Numbered from the stretch's first letter, positions 1-10,128 are shown. The stretch: 29,888 bases of DNA from Acanthaster planci (GCF_001949145.1 NW_019091361.1:451551-481438); one strand, 5' to 3'. Translations and numbers: made by a program. Notes: generated by a model from the letters alone, not told the origin.

Positions 1-200
1 GGTTTTGTTCTGGCACGTAAATGTGAAAGTGCTGGCTCATTTGTTGGCCACAAATATTGTTCCTTATCGGTTTTGTTCAGAACTGTTTTGGGATTGTAGA
101 TACTTGCACAAGATGAAAGGGAGAATTGGATGGTGAACACTGAAAAATGTAAACAATAAATATGAACATGAAGTTAACCTTTTTTTGTTCTTTCTCACAG

Positions 201-233
201 TGAGAGAAAACAGGAAGCAACAAGCTCTGGAAT
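201..233 (+). other. Possible micro-exon or end of an upstream gene
   Basis: A pyrimidine-rich tract ending in ctttctcacag is followed by 33 nt and then the strong donor gtaagt at 234. In the frame TG|AGA|GAA the segment reads RENRKQQALE with no stop, and its length is a multiple of three, as expected of a symmetric cassette exon. If it is not spliced, the same frame stops at TAA 237-239, and AATAAA follows at 243, so it could instead be a last exon. I recognise no family in ten residues. No neighbouring exon is visible, so this could be a chance splice-site pair. Confidence 0.25.
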
Positions 234-239
234 GTAAGT

Positions 240-2890
240 AATGAATAAACATCTTTTTCTTTCGAAAAAGATGATTTAAATCACAAGCCTTCTAACTTTT
301 ATTATTTAAAAAATCTGAAAATCATTACACTGTGGTGGAGCATTGCTGAATTCTAGCAAACTTTATTCTATTGACACCAGTTGTGATTACAGTGATTAGA
401 ATACAGTGCTGTGTGAAAAAATACTCAACATTTTCAGTCCTCTGTACGTCATACAAAATAAAATCCAGTAACAGAACATTGTGAATGAGTCAAGATTGAA
501 CGCTATACAGTTGTACTGCAGTATATTTTGGGAGATTACAAGCAATGTACAAGTCGCCTTTTGCCATTGCGTATTTGTTTTATCAGCATCTGGCCACCAT
601 TAACCCAGTGGAGTGTCTAGTTGCAACTTTGTTGGATTCTGACAATGTCTGTGCTCTCCTTTCTTCATCGTCTCAACCCATCCATGGCTGGACTACTCAA
701 CTACCCCAACATCATCATGTGACATGAAATGTGCCAATGCGAAGTCAAAAACTGTCCGGCACTCCTTTCTGTTACTTTTATTCAAATGTTCATTATTGAA
801 TGTCATCTTAAATCATCAAATTATCTTCATTGACTTACACATGTATTATGAATAAGTCAGTCTTGTGTGCTAGGTTAACAGTTTTTGGTTGACTTTCTCT
901 TTGGATATCAATCAAATATCAATTGATTTTGTCCTTCACGCAGTACAAACATACATGATCAGTTTGAAGGAATTTGGTTTCAACCATATTTTTCTCATCC
1001 CTCAGCAGAATTTCTCCTTGTTGTGAAGTGAAGTACTTTTTTTTCCTTCCTAAACACTGTACCAACTTTACCCAGTAACAAAGCACAGTATTTGTCACCA
1101 GCATACATGAGCGTGTAGAGTGCCTATATTCACACAAAACCTGCTGAGTGTGTAAGGTAAACTCACACCCTGACATTTCAACATTGTTTACTTTCGGCAG
1201 TTTTCAATAAATGTTTGAGAGTACTCTAGGAGCAATGGTACCAATTCTAGTGGTCCGGCAGGGCGTTATGTTGTGTATTGTCAGCGAAATATTTGAGATG
1301 ATAAAAATCTGATTTAAAGGAGAGCTCAGTCCCTTTACGATTAGTTTCAGTGTTTAATTGATCCTCCATGAAAATTTGAATTGGGAAGTTTATTTAAAAG
1401 TTGCGGTTGCATGGGTTGCTAGAAATTTAAAGGGAATGTTTATCCAGAGATAAGTTGAAGATTTATTCCTTTAGAATTGGCATAGATTCTTAATGTGTGA
1501 TCTATTTTACTTCTTCAGTGGATTTCATCGTTTTGGGAAAGCACTGTGCTTACTATGAATAGCCACGGCTGTTCTTTGTTCAACAGATTTTGCTGTGTAC
1601 ATCCTAGCAAATTATACTCATAAAATAACAAAACAGGATTTGTTACAATTGAAGACATTTTCATGCTATTTTAAGTCTCATTATTTGAGTGTTCCTGATG
1701 GGTCCGTGTAATTCTGTTAAGTGACTTCATTGGCCGTATTTAGTCTCAAAAAAGAAAAGTCAGATATTTTAAGGGTTTGCCACACATTTTAATCACTGAG
1801 GTCCTTCAATCAAGCAATATTGCACATACTACCATCCTTAACCTCAACCTTTGTTGTCAGCAATTTTATAGTTGTGGCCATCTCATGTGTGGGTGAAGCC
1901 ACAAGCTGCTTATGACAAAATCATTTTGTTGTCGTTCACCCAATTAACTTTGACTGGATTTTGTGAAAGGATTTGTGATGGACTCGACTACGGCACTGGT
2001 CTTTGGCAAGTTTTATTGGAGCTCGTCTTGTTTTTTCTGTTCCTTCTTCGCCTGGGGGCAGTGCGAGGCCACCCTGGGGGGTGGGGATTAAGACAGATGA
2101 GTTTTGTCTCATTTCTTTCTCTCTAAAAAGCCTGCCAACAAAACCCAGCAAAATTGAGCCTTTACCCTTTGAAAGGACATGAAAAGTTACATAAAAAGCA
2201 CAATTTTCTACCCCCACCCACCAACAAAAAACCCCAAATTTGCCCCTCCCCGGAGAGTTGGTTGTGGATCCGCCTTATGAGTGCACTACCCCTTGCGCTT
2301 TGTCATAATGGCGTCATGTGCAGTACACACAGTCTCGAAGGCGACTTTTAAAGAGCACCTCTAAGGAAATTGTTTTCTCAGATTTTATCGGTTCAAATAA
2401 ATATGGAAGCGTCCAAATCAAACGTAGTGTCACTTGCCTTCAGAACTCAACTGTAACAAGCTAAAAGGGTTTTTTTCTAGTCATGTGAAGTTGCGAATTC
2501 TGAATGTAGTTTGCGTCATTCAGAGAAAACGAGGGAAACCTTCGGCCAGTGTTCGTAGTGGATAAACCCTTGTGCATGCCAAACAATGGCTTGGCGTGCA
2601 CAGTCTATTTACAAGGGCAGATCGAGGGGGACTTTATTTTTTTAATGTAACCTTTCAGGCCTTTCGGAGGGGTGAGGCTACTTGGAGAACTTTGCATGCG
2701 TTTTGGAAGGAAGGGAAATGGAACTGACAAAAACGCCTTTTTATTTCATTTCATATTTCTCAGGGAATACAGACGCAGGGTACAAATCTATGTGAAACAA
2801 CAGACTTAACATTTGCTAACACCCCTGAAGGATAACCTAAAAGCAAACTCAATCACTGTCGAGAGGGTCTGACGTTGCGTCCCACGCTAA
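240..2890. other. Intergenic stretch with no recognisable gene
   Basis: Both strands were read. The open frames here are short (under about 95 codons), lack domain-like patterns and lack paired splice sites with good context. The stretch is AT-rich, with a GC-richer patch near 2040-2300 containing runs of C and G. No clear mobile element or RNA gene was recognised. Confidence 0.5.
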
Positions 2891-2894
2891 GGTT

Positions 2895-3226
2895 GACCGC
2901 GACCTTACACAAGAGCACCGAGATATTGTTGCTAGCACTGTCCGAAGTTTCACTGACTCTGGTCCTTCCTCCATGCTCTGGTGACCTCCCCCCCTAACGC
3001 AACCAAACTGGTCGTTCCCAACCCACGCACGACAGTCTTCTACTTGCCACCATGGTTACCCAAGATCACAAACCCGGAAATCCAGGCCGCCCCATCATGT
3101 CTGCGTGTAGTTGTCCCACTGAATTGATATCCAACTTCATTGACACCATTCTAACACCCATTGTCAAAACGCTCTCCAGCAATGTTAAGGATACTAATCA
3201 CACTCTACGTCTGTTCGATGAATAAG
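2895..3226 (+). pseudogene. Penelope-like element reverse transcriptase fragment (decayed)
   Basis: Plus-strand translation gives DRDLTQEHRDIVASTVRSF from 2895. A second segment, VPNPRTTVFYL, is followed by LPKI, then KPGNPGRPIMSACSCPTEL, and then ISNFIDTILTPIVKTLSSN up to a stop near 3224. The order LPKIHKPG...GRPI...PTE...F(I/V)D is characteristic of the RT N-terminal part of Penelope-like retroelements. The copy is broken: a stop lies near 2978, and one base is missing between LPKI and KPGNP, where the family has a His codon. No YxDD core, GIY-YIG endonuclease or terminal repeats were found, so this is a short remnant of an RT normally several hundred residues long. It ends about 90 bp before the foldback element. 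The family call is from motif memory and is good but not certain. Confidence 0.75.
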
Positions 3227-3424
3227 TGTTCCCAGGTTCATTCAACTATCTTTGTGCAGAACTGAATCTGCTTGCCCTGAAAAAGGTACTCATTCCACCA
3301 AAAAGTTTATTTCTACGGTGCTCTGTGAGTGCCATCCGACTTGTTCAGATAGAGATAATTCCCTAATTATGTAAAGGTTAATTACCTGAAATATAATTAG
3401 AATTATATGAGATAAGGGAGGGGA

Positions 3425-3569
3425 GATTCACCTCGTAGATTGCCCCTCGTGATGTAGTCTGATCCACCTTTGAAGTAATGGTATCGTCTTCCATTCACAT
3501 TCAAATTTAAGTCAGTGCCCAGGTTCAGACCAATGCACCCTGACTCCACCTTGTAACGTTGTCTCTTTG
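3425..3569. repeat. DIRS left inverted terminal repeat (3' end of element)
   Basis: Runs from CACCTCGTAGATTGCCCCTC to TTGTAACGTTGTCTCTTTG. It is the near-perfect reverse complement of 7313-7463, with only scattered substitutions, so the copy is relatively young compared with the decayed surroundings. Confidence 0.9.
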
Positions 3570-3696
3570 AAGCTTGAATCGCTGCGTAAGATCAGGACTG
3601 GCGACGGTTTAGATTGGATCTCGGGAAGGGTAATAAACACTTTGCGTGTAGCAAAAGGAGAAAGAATAAAGGAAGGAGGGAGTTGAGTCTCTCCTC

Positions 3697-3799
3697 CCTT
3701 ATCTCATATAATTTTAATTATATTTCAGGTAATTAACCTTTACATAATTAGAGAATTATATTTCGCTTATCTCGGAGAGGCTCACCTCGTAGACTTCAA
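3697..3799. repeat. DIRS internal complementary region
   Basis: The first part (3697-3759) is the reverse complement of the extreme left end (3355-3419). The second part (3754-3799) is the reverse complement of the extreme right end (7445-7481). The two share AATTAT at 3754-3759. This fused complement of both termini is the template that DIRS elements are thought to use to complete their ends and form a circle. It sits between the recombinase and the left terminal repeat, the expected place. Confidence 0.88.
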
Positions 3800-3819
3800 A
3801 GCACATCTGCAATCTAAGC

Positions 3820-4085
3820 CTACGTCAGCACTCCTTGATCGTAGATCGTCTTGTCAGGATGTCTACAGTAAAAGTCTGCAAACGTCTTCGATGAAGACCA
3901 ATCTGCTGTCTTCAGAATGTCACCCATTGTAACACCAGCAAGTTTTGCTGCTGAGGATGATGCACTCCTAGTAGAGTGTGCTTTATAGCACGAGGTGTCA
4001 ATACCAGCTGCTGCCATGATCGATTTTAACCAGCGTGCAATGGTTGAAGAGGTCAGCATCAAAGCATCCACAGCCCAAGCAGAGG
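3820..4085 (-). pseudogene. DIRS tyrosine recombinase, C-terminal half only
   Basis: Minus-strand translation runs straight from the RNase H tail (RPDPSAWAVDAL) into a recombinase C-terminus (TIARWLKSIMAAAGI, YKAHSTRSASSSAAKLAG, DILKTADWSSSKTFADFYCR), then a stop at 3820. The H-x-x-R box (HSTR) and the Tyr in FYCR are visible. The N-terminal half with the first catalytic Arg is absent: an internal deletion near 4060-4085 joins the two domains in one frame. The frame stays open well upstream (to 4554), but that part is a shadow of the RNase H region. Family assignment is secure; the protein is not functional. Confidence 0.85.
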
Positions 4086-5500
4086 GATCGGGTCTGCACG
4101 AAAAAACTTCTGAAGTTGGGTGTTTAGCCAGCTTGCAAATAGGTCGACTTCTGGCTGGAACGCAAAGCTGTCCATGATCTTCCGGAAGATTTGAGGAAGA
4201 AGACACCATTCGGCACTGTCGTTGAACTGTCTCGACATCATGTCCACCGTGGCATTCTACAACCCCGGAAGATGCTCTGCCGAAATCACTATGCCCCGGC
4301 GAAGACACCAAACCCAAATCTGTACCGCCAGACGTGACAACTGTTGGTTGTGTGTTCCTCCCTTGTGAAAGATATATGCCACTGTCGAAGTACTGTCCTT
4401 GTGCACCCGAACGTGCAGTGTTGCTGCAACAGGCCAGAAGTGACTGGAGCGCATACCACACACTGCCAGAAGTTCCAAATAATGGATGTGACTGAACTGT
4501 TCTTGGCGCGTCCAGCGACCTCCCGTTTGGGTCTCGCCGAGGCACGCACCCCATCCCACCAGTGATGCATCGGTTTGAAGATGAAGGTCGGGGGGTGTCC
4601 TGCCGAAAGAATTATTGTCGACTCGTAGGACTTGCTCTTCTGAAGAACGCGGTTCTGGTCGTTTAGCAGGCAACGATAAAAAAGAGGCGCTGGAAGCACC
4701 GCTTGAATGGTTGATGACATTCGGCCTATAAGACTCGCTACATCGCGAAAGGTGAGGTCGTTGGACTGCTGAACTTGATGGCAGTGAGATACAATTTTGT
4801 ACAACTTTTCTTGTGTTAGGGATAGTGTCATGTGCTCGGAGTTTATGACGAACCCCAAGTAAACAAGTTCTCTGGTAGGCTCCAGATGAGACTTGAAAAA
4901 AATTTAGCACAAAGCCTAGACTCTGTAGAAGCAGAAGGGTCCGTTGCACGTTCTTTCTGCATTCTTTGAGTGTAGCTCCCAACACTAGACTATCGTCCAG
5001 GTAGAACACACAAAGGATTCCCTCCTGGCGAAGGAATGCTGTGACGGGTTTTAGAATTTTTGTAAATGCCCGAGGAGAACTGGACAGGCCAAATGGTAGG
5101 CACGTAAACTGGAAAATCTGTCCTAGCCAAACAAACCGGAGAAATTTGCGATGAGGCGGATGTATCGGTACCGAAAAATAAGCATCCTTCAGATCTATGT
5201 AGGCTAGGTAATCGTTCGGATGTAGCAAACTTTTTACTCTTGTTAGCCCTCCATCTTGAAGTGATGATACTGAATAAATCTGTTTAGGGGCCGTAAATTA
5301 AAAATAGGCCTGAGATCTCCATTTTTCTTTGGAATGAGGAACGCAGAAAAAATGAACTGACCTGCAACTTGTTTCTCTCTGGTAATTGCTCCCTTTTCCA
5401 GCATTAACTCTATTTCTGCTGAAATAGATGCTTTCTGTGTTGCACCGGTGTCTGGAGAAGCTCGAGATGATACCCTTGGATGCTGTCTAATATACCTATG
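4080..5500 (-). pseudogene. DIRS reverse transcriptase and RNase H, frameshifted
   Basis: Minus-strand pieces in three frames give one RT/RNase H in order. The RT N-terminal part is open from about 5500 to 5245 (EIELMLEKGAITREK, then FLIPKKNGDLRPIFNLRPLN). A one-base loss near 5245 leads into YIDLKDAYFSVPIHP, LPFGLSSSP and the catalytic FYLDDSLVLG. A frame change near 4860 gives LGFVINSEHMTLSLTQEK and LTFRDVASLIGRMSS. Another near 4640 returns to RNase H motifs LQTDASLVGWGA, HYLELLAV and a DSTSTVAYI segment, which carry candidate acidic catalytic residues. A further change near 4250 gives DMMSRQFNDSAEW and PEVDLFASWLN. The catalytic motifs survive but the frame does not, so no full-length enzyme can be made. 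Confidence 0.88.
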
Positions 5501-7270
5501 GGTCCTGAGTCACTAAAAACCACTGATGACGAAAATATTGGAGGCGCCCGGCCTGTGGACGGAGTGGTTTGTCGCTTAGTTTTTTTAAACTCTGCTGCTC
5601 AAACGAGCGAAAGCTACGTGCCGGTTTTGAACCATCACTCCCTTTGACAACTGGTGTATTACGGCTGAAGTTGCGAAAGGAACTGCGGCTGAAGGCACCA
5701 CGACGTCCCCTGCTCTGCGAACGTGCCATAGCATGACGGTATGGCGCGAACCGCTTCTCCTTCTGGGTTGTAGAAAAGCCCTTCGTCACCTTCGCTGCTA
5801 ATTTATTCGCTTTCTCAGTCTCTTCAATGTCTTTCATAATCGAAGAACCAAACAGTTCACTCATGGATGGGGAATTTTTGCGAAGGACATCAAAACGCTT
5901 ATCCACAATCTCATCAAAAAGATGTTGACGTTCCATAGCCAAATTCTAGCTTGCCGAACCCAGTAGAATCAAAGCTGAAGTCAAATGTTCAACAACAAGA
6001 TTTTTACTCACTGAGTCAGGGCACTCCGTATCCACCATAGCATCAAACAGATGAAGAGGTGGCAAAGCTGACTTCAAAACATGTCCATGGACCGACTTAA
6101 AGCGGTCGTCCCCTGAAACAAGGGACGAATTAGCTTGCTTGAAGACCTTCTTAATCCCAGTTGGCAGTTCTGGAGGTTCAAAGTGGCCTACTTGATAAAC
6201 TGTTACCACATGAGACTTTATTTCCTCTTTAAGGTCGTCTGGAGACAGCTTATTCGTTCTAAGATCTTTCCACCAGTCTAACACTTTATCAGATAAGGGC
6301 GTACCCGTGTCTTTACGATGAGGGTTGCGAAAGGAGTCTGATGCACCCGTCGGAGTAACCGATGCAGTGGAAATTGAGGAAGAATTGTCATCCTCCCCAC
6401 TTCTAATAATATCAGTCTCTAAAGTTCCAATATTTGGTTCAACATTGCTCTGATCAGGCAAATGCTGAGCAGGTTGAGCAGGCACATATTGCTGTTGCAT
6501 GGGCACCATCCAAGGAACAGACATACCATAAGGAATATATCCAGCAAGAAATGAGACCGAGGGGTACCCCCAACATGTCCAATCCCTATACACATTCCAG
6601 ACTATTGTTACTTAACACGTCCCCCCCCCAAGATGTCTGAAAGAAATTCCCCAGATTCCTGCGAGACAATGACCAACACAAAGCGGGGGGGGGTTCTCTC
6701 CGTCTCATACCTTGCTGCATATGATAAGGAAACATACTGTATGGAGGAACCATTGTTGGCGTCATGGTTGGTTGAGCACCGCCCGTTTGTAGCATTCCGG
6801 GTTAGCGGCATACACAGGAACGTTAGGCTGCATAGGTATATTGTTCTACATATTGCTGAATGGCGCGAAAGTTGAAATGGGCGTTGGCACGGCACGGGTA
6901 GGAGCATTGCAGCTTCCGATTCTGGATTGGGTGCTCGCCTGTTGCACTGGATATGGTTGCCCGGGGTAAGTACAGCTGCTATGGCTCGATGTTACATGTG
7001 GGACCGGGTATGGCGGCCCGACCCCACGCTCAATATCAGGTGCCACCCATGGCGAGGTAGACACCTTTGAGCTTCTCGTTGCGGCAGGAGCGACCCGTGG
7101 CGAGGTCATATTCATAGAAAGAGCCATATTCCTGTCCTCCTGATCTGGCAGAATCTCTTTAGTTGCCTTGGCTAGAATGTCTATAGATTCATCATCATCT
7201 GGAGGACGAGAAACTGTTTCAGGAGCTGATGAACGTGAACGATTTCTCTTAATTCCATATTGAAAAAAGC
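5496..7270 (-). pseudogene. DIRS Gag-like protein, interrupted
   Basis: The upstream part (about 7270 to 6849) is open and reads RNRSRSSAPETVSRPPDDDE, then a Pro-rich stretch with an ATG at 7125-7127. The downstream part (6593 to 5949) carries the conserved core (VLDWWKDLR, PPLHLFDAMVDTE, LTSALILLG). It is followed by one in-frame TAG at 5946-5948 and then MERQHLFDEIVDKR and a basic RS/RG-rich tail ending at 5496. The segment about 6590-6850 is scrambled: a TAG at 6846, a frame change near 6795, and homopolymers C9 near 6621 and G9 near 6685. It looks like an insertion or polymerase slippage rather than a clean intron. The C-terminal end overlaps the RT frame by a few codons in another frame, as is usual in DIRS elements. 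Confidence 0.8.
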
Positions 7271-7312
7271 GGAGAGATTTTAATCACGACTTATCAGATT
7301 GCGCCACAAGAA

Positions 7313-7463
7313 ACAAAGACAACGTTACAAGGTGGAGTCAGGGTGCATTGGCCTGAACCTGGGCACTGACTTAAATTTGAATGTGAATGGAAGACGATAC
7401 CATTGCTTCAAAGGTGGATCAGACTGCATCACGAGGGGCAATCTACGAGGTGAGTCTCTCCGA
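7313..7463. repeat. DIRS right inverted terminal repeat (5' end of element)
   Basis: Runs from ACAAAGACAACGTTACAAGG to CAATCTACGAGGTGAGTCTC and pairs with 3425-3569 in inverse orientation. It lies upstream of the Gag-like frame on the minus strand, where DIRS elements carry their promoter region; no promoter motif was identified by eye. Confidence 0.9.
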
Positions 7464-7482
7464 GATTAGTGAAATATAATTT

Positions 7483-8280
7483 ATCTTTGTAAGTCGACTT
7501 ATAGAGCGTATTTAGTCGATTTGACGAGATAAATGATGTAGTTAAGTTGACTTCCTAAGTATAATAAGTCGACATCGCGAGATATTTTATGACATCAAGC
7601 CTGCTTCCAGAGTTCCCTATATCGACTTGGCGAGATAAATTATGTCATCAAGTCTACTTCCAGAACTCGGTATGCCGTCTCGGAGAGATAATTTTTGTTG
7701 TCAAGTCTACTCCCGGATTTTGCTTGTGTCAACTTGGCGAGATAAGTTAAATACTCAAGTCGAATTCCTGATTCTTGTAAGTCGACTTGGCAGTACAATT
7801 CATGTCATCAAGTCTACTTTCAGAATTCATTATGTCGACTCATCGAAATAAATTTTGCTGTCAAGTCGTTTTCCAAACTGTAGCAAGTCGATTTGGCGAG
7901 AAAATACGCTTCAGGTCACGTTCATACTTGTGAGTAGTCAGTTCATGCCTGCATGTTGTACACTTGATGACATAAATTATCTAACCAAGTCGACTTACTA
8001 GAATTAGGAAGTCGACTCACTGACATAGATTATCTTTTCAAGTCTACCTTCCAGAATTAGGAAGTTGGATTGACTTCATAAATTTTCTTGCCAAGTCGTC
8101 TTCCCACAATTGTAAAGTCGACTTGACAACAGAAATTATTTTTAAGTCGACATAGGGAATTCAGAAAGTAGACTTGATGTCATGAAATGTCTCCCAAGTC
8201 CTCTTACTATAATTTGGAAGTCGACTTGACTACATCATTAAATCGACTAAATACACTTTATAAGTCGACCTAATAAGAAA
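7483..8280. repeat. Foldback arms made of ~53-bp subrepeats
   Basis: The left arm (7483-~7905) contains about seven or eight diverged copies of a ~53-bp unit. Its core is TCGACTTGGCGAGATAAATT, followed by a CATCAAGTCTACTTCCAGAA segment. The right arm (~7960-8280) carries the same units in reverse complement. Each unit holds the small palindrome AAGTCGACTT or variants. The spacer around 7905-7960 is unrelated. Subrepeats in both arms are typical of foldback-type elements. Confidence 0.75.
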
Positions 8281-8371
8281 AATTATCTCGGTATCTGAAC
8301 AAGTAGGATGGGACTTCCAGAGCTCCGTATTTTTCTGTCCGATTTTGCATTGTTTTCTACGGGCGCGTACT

Positions 8372-8446
8372 ACGAACCAAAGATAGTATAGCGCCGTGAT
8401 GTGCACCAAAGATGGTAAAGCGCGGCGCTGCACTATCTTTGGTACG
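8372..8446. repeat. Short hairpin beside the foldback element
   Basis: ACGAACCAAAGATAGTATAG (8372) pairs with CACTATCTTTGGTACG near 8431-8446 and with the GGCGC core between them. A third, direct copy (CACCAAAGATGGTAAAGCGC) lies in the loop at 8404. It is probably a small repeat or mobile-element remnant. No gene is seen between here and 9265. Confidence 0.6.
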
Positions 8447-9269
8447 ACCACTGACATAGGTAATTTATGTCTGTGGGTACGACGAACCGACTTGATGGGT
8501 GCAGACCACTAATTCAAGTGAGAATTTTTGACCAGCTCATTAGCATTAAAAGTGCCCTCACAGTATCTTTTGAAAAAGGAGATTGTTTGGCCCCCAAAAT
8601 AGTGAGACTGTGTAAATCGTTGCCAGGATCAACTCCCTGGGTCTTTTAGCTTTCATATGAGGGCAAAAGGGCTAAAAACTACGGTTGAAAAATGGTCCTA
8701 AGTGCCTGAGAAAGTTGAGGGTTGCCACTTGAAAAATGGCTGCAATCAGACTTCGGAAAAATCACTTTTTGAGGGGTGATTTTGTTTTTTTGGAATAATT
8801 AAAAATGTAATTGGTTAACCCACAAAAAATTGAAAAGAAATTGAAAGATAAGTGACCAGACAAGAAGTTAATTTGTGTTTCAGAAATCTCAGGGATGTTG
8901 GCGTGCGTGCTATTGGGCCCTGAACGGTGCTGATTTTACACTGTTTTCAATGGGAATTTGTGGACCGGACCCTGATGCGTCGCAAGGGCGCCCTCTTGAT
9001 ATTTTTGAAATCACTAGTGGTCTGGTTGCTCGACGTGACGAGCTTCAGACGTGCTTCTTTCGAGTAGGAGGCATGGCGAAAGGGGGAAATCCCGCGTTTT
9101 TAACCGATTGCGACACCCGAACATGATGTAGGGCCGGGAAATCCTTCAGCTATTTGAGACGAACGCGTCGTGGCGTATGGTACGTATTTCTCGAAATCAA
9201 CTGTTTACTCCATAATTAAGAAAATATGTGCCTTTATTGAACTACTTTCAAGCAAAAATTATCAACAGG

Positions 9270-10069
9270 CAGTGTTATAATGACTCGAGTCAAGGACTAG
9301 AATCAGACTCGACCCTAGCCAGAGCCCCACTACAGTACTGTGGCACGGACTCTCACGCCCGAGGATGGATCGGGAGTGATAGTCCGTGCTCCACTAGTGG
9401 GGCTAACTCGAGTCACATTTTTCCATGACTCGGTCGGACTCAAGTCACATTGGATAATGCCTGGGACTTGAGCATGGTGACTCATGACTCATGAGTCATG
9501 TATTTTCACTAGACCTATTTACCATATATGCCATAGAAAATTAATGCCATCACTTGTTTGCATGTGTGGAGCGTCGTCGCGTTGCACATTTTCCACTTTG
9601 CCCTAGGCCTATTTATGTATGGCTAAATGATGTAGGCCTAAGCCTACTCATGAGTCAACCAGACTTGTCATATTCTGTATCCACAAACTGTGCAGCGGTA
9701 ATCATATCATACTATGCACTTGGTGCACATTTGTTATTTTCACGCGAGTAAGGACGTACACAGTCAGCTTCCACCTTGGAGCGAGGCAGACGTGGGACCC
9801 AGTTCTGGGGTACATAGTCAGCCCATGGTCAGCCTCATACTCTCCAGAACCAGTTGCGAATATGAACACTTAGCAAAATGGCCAGGCTCGCTTGTAGGTA
9901 AAAATGCGTGGCCTGCGCTGGGTGTGTGAAGTTGCATGGGCCTGAGCGAAGTGGTTGTGTTGTTGATTCATGTCTTGTGACTCGTAACTCGAACTCAAGA
10001 CTTTGACCCAAGGCTAGAGACTCAGGACTCGGACTCAGACTCGACATTGGTTACTCGACTACAACACTG
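9270..10069. mobile_element. Non-autonomous hAT-like MITE (about 800 bp)
   Basis: The left end CAGTGTTATAATGACTCGAG and the right end, whose reverse complement starts CAGTGTTGTAGTCGAGTAAC, form terminal inverted repeats. CAGTG at the tip is typical of hAT transposons. Flanking octamers tcaacagg (9262-9269) and ccatcagg (10070-10077) agree at 6 of 8 positions, consistent with a decayed 8-bp target duplication. Both subterminal regions are rich in GACTCGAGTC/GGACTCGGACTC-type motifs, a known feature of such MITEs. No transposase frame is present. Confidence 0.75.
9323..9404. repeat. Hairpin inside the MITE
   Basis: AGCCCCACTA...GCACGGACTCTCAC (9323-9356) pairs with GTGATAGTCCGTGCTCCACT... to GGGGCT (9376-9404), with a 5-nt bulge on the left arm. 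It is probably part of the MITE or a smaller element nested in it. Confidence 0.7.
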
Positions 10070-10128
10070 CCATCAGGGACAATTTAAACCGGTTCATTCC
10101 TAGCCTGCAGTACATGTGTAGGCTAGCT

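Larger units (their letters stand above)
3355..7482 (-). mobile_element. DIRS-type tyrosine-recombinase retrotransposon, truncated copy
   Basis: Genes run on the minus strand in the order Gag-like, reverse transcriptase/RNase H, tyrosine recombinase. Inverted terminal repeats lie at 3425-3569 and 7313-7463, and an internal complementary region lies at 3697-3799. This arrangement is diagnostic of DIRS elements, which replicate through a circular intermediate and integrate by a tyrosine recombinase without an integrase-type duplication. Boundaries come from two independent sources: where the internal complementary region stops matching each end, and where the interrupted foldback arm resumes. 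At about 4.13 kb it is shorter than usual (around 5-6 kb), because the recombinase N-terminal half is deleted. With a stop codon and several frameshifts it cannot make its own proteins. Confidence 0.9.
3316..8327. mobile_element. Foldback (long inverted-repeat) element split by a DIRS insertion
   Basis: The left tip (CGGTGCTCTGTGAGTGCCAT, from 3316) is the imperfect reverse complement of the right tip ending at 8327 (CGGAGCTCTGGAAGTCCCAT). Both run on into (T/G)ACTTGTTCAGATA...GAGATAATT. The left arm resumes after the DIRS element at about 7483 with TAAGTCGACTTATA, matching the complement of 8230-8275. The arms continue inward to about 7900 and 7960, leaving a short spacer. Without the DIRS copy the element would be about 0.9 kb. 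TA dinucleotides flank both tips (3314-3315 and 8328-8329), a possible target duplication. There is no transposase, so it is non-autonomous; the superfamily is not assigned. Confidence 0.8.

Noticed and set aside
6590-6850. Spliceosomal intron within the DIRS Gag
   Set aside because: A gtatga donor-like start exists, but no AG acceptor joins to the open downstream frame; homopolymer runs suggest slippage or an insertion.
7483-8280. CRISPR array suggested by regularly repeated units
   Set aside because: Units are diverged end to end with no distinct spacers, lie in opposite orientation in two arms, and the genome is animal.
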